In this document: positions 60,901-64,000 of the stretch, in pieces
Numbering within the stretch: the first letter of the stretch is position 1
How the letters are laid out: each line of letters opens with the position of its first letter
Source: Patiria pectinifera
Taxonomy: Eukaryota; Echinodermata; Asteroidea; Valvatida; Asterinidae
Reading direction: 5' to 3'
Assembly (NCBI GenBank): GCA_029964075.1
Contig: CM057129.1
Span: 20,079,430-20,143,429 of the forward strand
Length of the DNA: 64,000 bases
Program-made: the position numbers and the translations under genes
The notes under the pieces: generated by a model
What the model was told of the DNA's origin: nothing
The model's database searches: none
What the model saw: only the letters and a program-made list of their open reading frames with translations

Positions 60901-63354
60901 GTAAATAAGTGCGGGTAATTCGAAGAAGAAAAAAACAATTTGAGTAATGATTCCAATACTTTAAGTAGCTGATCCTAAGAGCTCGAAGACACAGACCAGC
61001 TTCCCTCATATTGAAAACAGACAGCGAACTAGTATTAGAAATGTTAACACCACACGTTGGCCCATCACAAACGTAACTCTACTTCTTACTCGTATTTTCC
61101 GGACCCGAAATGCCAGCCTATGCTTTTACATTTGACCGAGTCACTGTTCGACTGACTGACTAAACGGGTTACTGAGCCTGTTTTCGCAAATGCAGCATTA
61201 AACTTACCTCGACCCGCATTTAGGATGGGGATGTCTCTATAGTCCGAAGTACCATTGGTCCGACGTCCCATTGGTCCGAAGTCCCATATTGGTCCGAAGT
61301 CCCATATTGGTCCAACGCCCCATATGAATAGGTTTAGGGTTATAAGGTTAGAGTAAGGGTTAGGGTCAGTCAACCTGAACCAGTGGAACTACACATTATT
61401 ATGTTTTGTCGGACCAATGGGACTCGGACCAACGGGACGTCGGACCAACGGGACGTCGGACCAATGGGACGTCAGACCAATGGTACTTTGGACTATATCC
61501 GTTTATGCAGTGGCGTAGCCAGGAATTTGTCGGGGGTCGGGGGCGCTGGGGGCTGGAACATTTCATGGGGGTCATGTAGATCAATGATAATTTTTTTAGA
61601 AACTCAAAATCTCAGTGGGGGCGACAAGGTTTCATGGGGGCTGTGCCCCCACTCCCCACCCCCCCGTGGCTACGTCACTGCGTTTATGGCGGAGAGTATG
61701 GGATAGCATACATGTACTCTGATATTGACCCGCGCGTGCGATGTTTATGAAATGTGTCAAATTGCCTGACGTGTTACATGCAGACTCATTTTCCTTCAAG
61801 AAACATCCTAATTCGCCGCTCGTGTTGGATTGTTTGGAAAGTCAAAGGTCACCCGTGTGTCAAAGGTTGCGCAGAAGTGTCATGAATGAACCTTTTTTAC
61901 TAATAAATTCATAATTATGTACGCTTGCTCATAAAATGGGCCTGGTGGCCAAAGGCGAAAGCGGTCCATTGAAAATGTATACAGGGTTACAAACAAGTTC
62001 AGGTCATTTTCTCTCAGTTTGTCCAGGATTTGTCGCTTAATTTCTTATGTGCGCACGAGGGAGAAGGAAATCAGCAGAGCTTCTTTCCGCGCGAGTTGAA
62101 AAAATAACCGTGTGCTTTGGGGTACCCGTCCACCAGATTTCGGGCTTATCCTGAATCGCGGCGAGCTACATCGTGGCTAGATCAGCCCGTGATTCAGTCA
62201 CGGTGAAGCCCGCCGCGATTCGGCCCAACATGGTGGTCGGGTGCCCCGAAGCACACCGTTTTTTCCACTTGTGCGGAAAGGAGTCCAGCTGATTTCATTC
62301 GCCCTCGTGCGCACGGGACGAAAGCAATTTTTAAGGTTTATAATCTGTGCCCCCCACCAAAAAAAAATTATAAAAGAAAAAAACGAATTTATGCCCGATA
62401 GAAATGCCTATGGCGATTTAAGGGGGTTTCCCAAAGAAAAAAACGACAAATCCTGGATGGACAAACTGGAATAAAATGACCCAAATGTTTGTATGGATAG
62501 ATTGCTTTCGCTTCAGGCCGCCAGGCCAATTTATGCGCATGCGTGCATAATCATACATTCATTACTGAAAGGGTCCATTGAGTGGCGTTCCTGTGGGTAG
62601 ACGTGTATAAGCATAAACTAAAATTATTTCATGAACTCTTATTGTTTTCAATATTTCCGTTTTTAGCCTCTAATGGAGGCAGCTGTCAAAAACATATCCC
62701 TGAGGTTTTCGTACGATCTTGAAAACGACGACAACTTTGTTAGGTGAGTATACAGCGTCATGGGGGGAACGAATATGTTGATTCACGCATTGTTAACCAA
62801 ATAAAAGAAAACCACAATCTTCAATTGCACAAAATGTCTGTAAATATTGAGAACTCGATTGACTTTCGACACCCTTGTCAAATCAGATCAGATCAAATCC
62901 AAATCAATAAAAATGTCTTACTGAATGGTTCTCCAGTGAAATACCTTACAACCCCAGAATTGTGACCTTAAGAAAAATTTTAAAAGACCCAAACAAAAAC
63001 TGCATAGTATTCTGGTATAATATGACATAACGACATAAACGACGTCGCATGTGAAAAAAAACAACATGTGGAGCAACGAAAATGAAACACAAATTGTCTC
63101 TAAAGATTTATTTCGAAGGATCCAGCCACAAACGTAGGAAGTTCCAATTACAACATAACGTGTTTTTGTGTGTAAAAAAGAAGAAGTTTGTCTAGCATTA
63201 TTAAGTTGAAGGATTACATCTTAACTGAGCGTGACCGATTAACTGAGCGTGACCGATTATTTTATCTGGAAATTTTAGCAAAAACTTAGTGAAGCTGAAC
63301 GTCTTCATGTCCAGCCTACAGTACCAACACATCTTCCAAACACCTGAATATGGT
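45990..63354 (+). CDS. DEG/ENaC (amiloride-sensitive/acid-sensing) sodium channel subunit, 3' end outside window
   Basis: Ten GT-AG exons join in phase: 45990-46340, 47711-47889, 50164-50264, 50729-50892, 53282-53380, 54050-54164, 58934-59006, 60618-60675, 62667-62743, 63279-63354 (431 codons so far). Residues 23-24 are the conserved His-Gly gating motif (SAHGLPNIGRA). About 39-60 is TM1. FPAVTFCNLN at 81-90 is the family hallmark just after TM1. The extracellular domain shows GLTMELYIDQ, the PFPEDKG...PGYETSIALKK block, the Cys-rich ACEKSCVVREILKACQC segment and LDCHCQLPC followed by STALWP. The degenerin site, GxS selectivity filter, TM2 and C-tail are not in the window. The protein should be one subunit of a trimeric Na+ channel in the plasma membrane, either ligand- or proton-gated; the subfamily is not resolvable. 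Introns 1, 2, 4, 6, 7 and 8 carry transposons. Confidence 0.9.
46360..46519. mobile_element. hAT-like MITE in intron 1 of the channel gene
   Basis: Starts CAGTGGCGTACTTAAGG and ends CTTCGCCACTG, the usual CAGTGGCG-type inverted termini. Flanking 8-mers do not match, so the target duplication has decayed. Confidence 0.5.
46637..46943. mobile_element. MITE with TTA target duplication, intron 1 of the channel gene
   Basis: AGCCCGCCGCACACGAGAGC at the left pairs with CTCTCGTGTGGGGCGGGCT at the right, and the inverted repeat continues through GTCATTCGAGGCC. TTA flanks both ends (46634-46636, 46944-46946), which suits PIF/Harbinger-type insertion. Noncoding, 307 bp. Confidence 0.65.
48005..49989. 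mobile_element. MITE with about 140-bp TIRs, split by a solo LTR (intron 2)
   Basis: Begins TGTTACAACTGATAATG and ends CATTATCAGTTGTAACA. The inverted repeats continue through ACTGTATCACTAACC and GATAGTGTAGTA boxes. ACCTG flanks both sides (48000-48004, 49990-49994). Removing the 1.65-kb insertion leaves an element of about 330 bases that is almost all inverted repeat. Confidence 0.7.
48143..49795. mobile_element. Probable solo LTR nested in the MITE
   Basis: Bounded by TGTCACA and TGTGACA (TG...CA ends with 7-base inverted termini) and flanked by ACTAT and ACTAG, a 5-bp target duplication with one change. It has an AATAAA signal near the 3' end and an internal duplication of TTGATGTACTTGTGATGTAC (about 48735 and 48783). 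No gag-pol frame, so a solo LTR is inferred. Confidence 0.5.
50893..53281. other. Intron 4 of the channel gene
   Basis: Mostly unique. It includes a C run near 51770, a GACT microsatellite about 52890-52915, and at 52690-52870 a segment (GGGCCTGGCG..., AAAGCGGTCCAATGAAAATGTA) shared with the palindromic element at 61886. Open frames here lack family features. Confidence 0.4.
54200..54745. repeat. GAT/GGGATT-rich degenerate repeat, intron 6
   Basis: Purine- and GAT-rich low-complexity DNA with two related units about 203 bases apart, both starting CAAGGAGATTGATTAAGCGTC (54409 and 54612) and both holding a GATTACGG-ATTTTCATT box. Confidence 0.6.
54749..54902. mobile_element. Small MITE in intron 6
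   Basis: AAGGGCGGATCCAGAG at the left and CTCTTGATCCGACACTGG at the right are imperfect inverted termini of the GGCGGATCCAG type. The interior has GGCGGAGGGCTAGGGGC and its rough inverse GGATGCCCCCTCCG. Noncoding. Confidence 0.45.
55036..58907 (+). mobile_element. 3.9-kb decayed DNA transposon with about 200-bp TIRs, intron 6
   Basis: The left end (TATAGTGTGCCAGCCAAA ... TAGATCAATTC ... GGTGGATGCCATC, AGGTCA repeats) is matched inverted at the right end (58670-58907: ... GGTGGCATCCACC ... TGATTGATCTAACATGG ... TTTGGCTGGTCCACTATTA). It encloses the broken nuclease-like gene 55430-58160 on the same strand as the channel. Termini and product suggest an Academ-like superfamily; this is inference. 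No exact target duplication was fixed. Confidence 0.65.
55430..58160 (+). pseudogene. Transposon-borne protein with FEN/XPG-like nuclease domain, frameshifted
   Basis: Consecutive + strand fragments in shifting frames form one protein of a family common in invertebrate genomes: WSTYMERVEILLDFIR, then the DHTNYVRWGPVYLTVM and RFNQVPADQATEWINK signature (56085-56280), a central region 56989-57470, and near 57590-57850 RLLVVCRDTDVMLLVLLIHF and FHALTGCD followed, after a frameshift, by GHGEKSCWK. The Asp-x-Asp and GCD...GHGKK pattern resembles the acidic core of FEN1/XPG-type nucleases. At least three frame breaks make this copy inactive. I do not know the protein's proven role. Confidence 0.6.
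59007..60617. other. Intron 7 of the channel gene
   Basis: Apart from the MITE at 60081-60196 and a C run near 59683, no gene or element is identified. A direct repeat TATGAAAATCGGACTC occurs twice at about 59909 and 59928. Confidence 0.4.
60081..60196. mobile_element. 116-bp palindromic MITE, intron 7
   Basis: AAGGCCGTGTCCGA at the left pairs with TCGGACACGGCTT at the right. Inside, CACGAGTCTATGCA pairs with CATAGACTCGTGGG. Noncoding; ATTA-like sequence on both sides is a possible target site. Confidence 0.55.
61236..61497. mobile_element. Foldback element of GGTCCGACGTCCCATT motifs with telomere-like centre
   Basis: The left arm repeats ATTGGTCCGA(C/A)GTCCC about five times. The right arm repeats the inverse, CGGACCAA(T/C)GGGACGT, about four times. 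The ends TATAGTCCGAAGTACCATT and AATGGTACTTTGGACTATA are TIRs. Between the arms (about 61330-61372) are GGTTTAGGGTTATAAGG and AAGGGTTAGGGTCAG stretches. Noncoding. Confidence 0.7.
61508..61680. mobile_element. hAT-type MITE with perfect 8-bp target duplication
   Basis: Begins CAGTGGCGTAGCCAGG and ends CCGTGGCTACGTCACTG. CGTTTATG is duplicated exactly at 61500-61507 and 61681-61688. 173 bp, noncoding, in intron 8 of the channel gene, directly beside the foldback element. Confidence 0.85.
61886..62570. mobile_element. About 680-bp palindromic element, intron 8
   Basis: The left arm (ATAATTATGTACGC...GGGCCTGG...AAAGCGGTCCATTG...GGTCATTTT) pairs with the right (AATGACCCAAATG...GCTTTCGCTTCAGG...GGCCAATTTATGCGCATGCG). 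Inner arms about 62045-62160 (GTGCGCACGAGGG, GTGTGCTTTGGGGTACCC) pair with 62215-62320 (GTGCCCCGAAGCACACC, CCCTCGTGCGCACGGG). Noncoding. A partial relative lies at 52690-52870. Confidence 0.65.
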
Positions 63355-64000
63355 GTAAGTATATGAAACCGATTTTTAAACTAAATCCTTGGATTTTTTT
63401 AAGTCTATCTTATTACATTTTTAAGCGGAGGGTCTCTGTCTTGGTAACCAGGACAGATATCTCTATCTTTTTGTCAATAAGATATTTGGTACCTAAATAC
63501 TTACTCGAGATCAGATTTTCTTTCAAAATGCAGAAACAAATCGCTATAGGACAGGGTTTTTAAACAAAGGGATTGAAAAAGTTATTACATTAGTTGTTTA
63601 TGCTTTATAATACAATGTTTAGAGGTAAACAGTTGGCTATTCTTTTGAGATATCTAGAGGGATGAGTTAGGTAACAATATAGTCTAGAGAGTGTATTTTA
63701 GGTACAGGGACACTGGGGTACGCATAGCCCTCCGTTTGAAATCGTGCACGGTATAGTAAGGTTCACTCTTGCGTACTAAATGCTTGACTAATACCGAAAA
63801 CAGAAACTCAAATGTCATAATTACTTATTACCAGTGTCTGAAAGGTTTGTTATTATTTATTTTTGGGGGGAGCGAGATATTTTTTTGATGGGAAGGGTAG
63901 CAGTAGTAAATGCGTACTATCCACCCACTCACTCCGACATGCTATGATGTTGGGGCGAGCAGTGCATGTAAAGCATGCACTTTACTTCAAAATCCAGGCT
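63355..64000. other. Intron 10 of the channel gene, truncated by the window
   Basis: It starts with a GTAAGT donor. No sequence for the missing pore or TM2 exons was found before the window end. AT-rich, no other feature. Confidence 0.6.

Noticed and set aside
61330-61372. Internal telomere or chromosome fusion point
   Set aside because: Only a few degenerate TTAGGG-like repeats, fully enclosed in a small foldback element.

Overview
This is a eukaryotic (animal) genomic window: intron-rich genes with clean GT-AG boundaries, no operons, and dense accessory DNA made of terminal-inverted-repeat (TIR) transposons, tRNA-derived SINEs, tandem arrays and poly-C/poly-G tracts. The gene families (sponge-type short-chain collagen C4-like proteins and a large DEG/ENaC channel), together with ten exact copies of the palindrome TAGGCCTA, fit a marine invertebrate. 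I favour a deuterostome, echinoderm more than hemichordate or amphioxus, but the species cannot be fixed from the sequence.

Positions 1-41000 hold three head-to-tail copies, all on +, of one six-exon gene for a type II membrane protein: short cytoplasmic tail, one transmembrane segment, stalk, about 12 Gly-X-Y collagen triplets, a furin-type RAKR site and a Cys-rich short-chain-collagen C-terminal domain. Copy A (exons 2-6 at 3448-7617; exon 1 lies before the window) carries a 1-base frameshift in exon 5 and a deletion at the exon 3 acceptor. Copy B (13021-21909) and copy C (26211-38178) are intact and each encode 403 aa. A and C are nearly identical through introns and flanks, while B, which lies between them, is clearly more diverged. 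This means either a recent block duplication or two haplotypes joined in the assembly.

The cluster is riddled with mobile elements. A family with termini TAGCCTTGACCAAGGCTA occurs in intron 1 of B (one TIR amplified into a four-unit 184-bp array) and in intron 1 of C (perfect 8-bp target duplication, carrying roughly 890-bp tandem repeats and a hairpin). Others are a CACGGC-rich palindromic element abutting exon 2 of A and C, two tRNA-derived SINEs shared only by A and C, and several hAT-like MITEs.

From 41000 to 45989 is intergenic DNA with a 2.1-kb foldback-like element carrying a tandem array. From 45990 to beyond the window end is a DEG/ENaC-family channel gene on +. Ten in-phase exons (431 codons) cover the N-terminus, TM1 and the extracellular domain; the pore, selectivity filter and TM2 lie past position 64000. 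Its introns hold nested elements: a solo LTR inside a MITE, a hAT MITE with a perfect 8-bp target duplication, a foldback of a 17-bp motif with a telomere-like centre, and a decayed 3.9-kb TIR transposon encoding a FEN/XPG-like nuclease domain that ends 28 bp before an exon.
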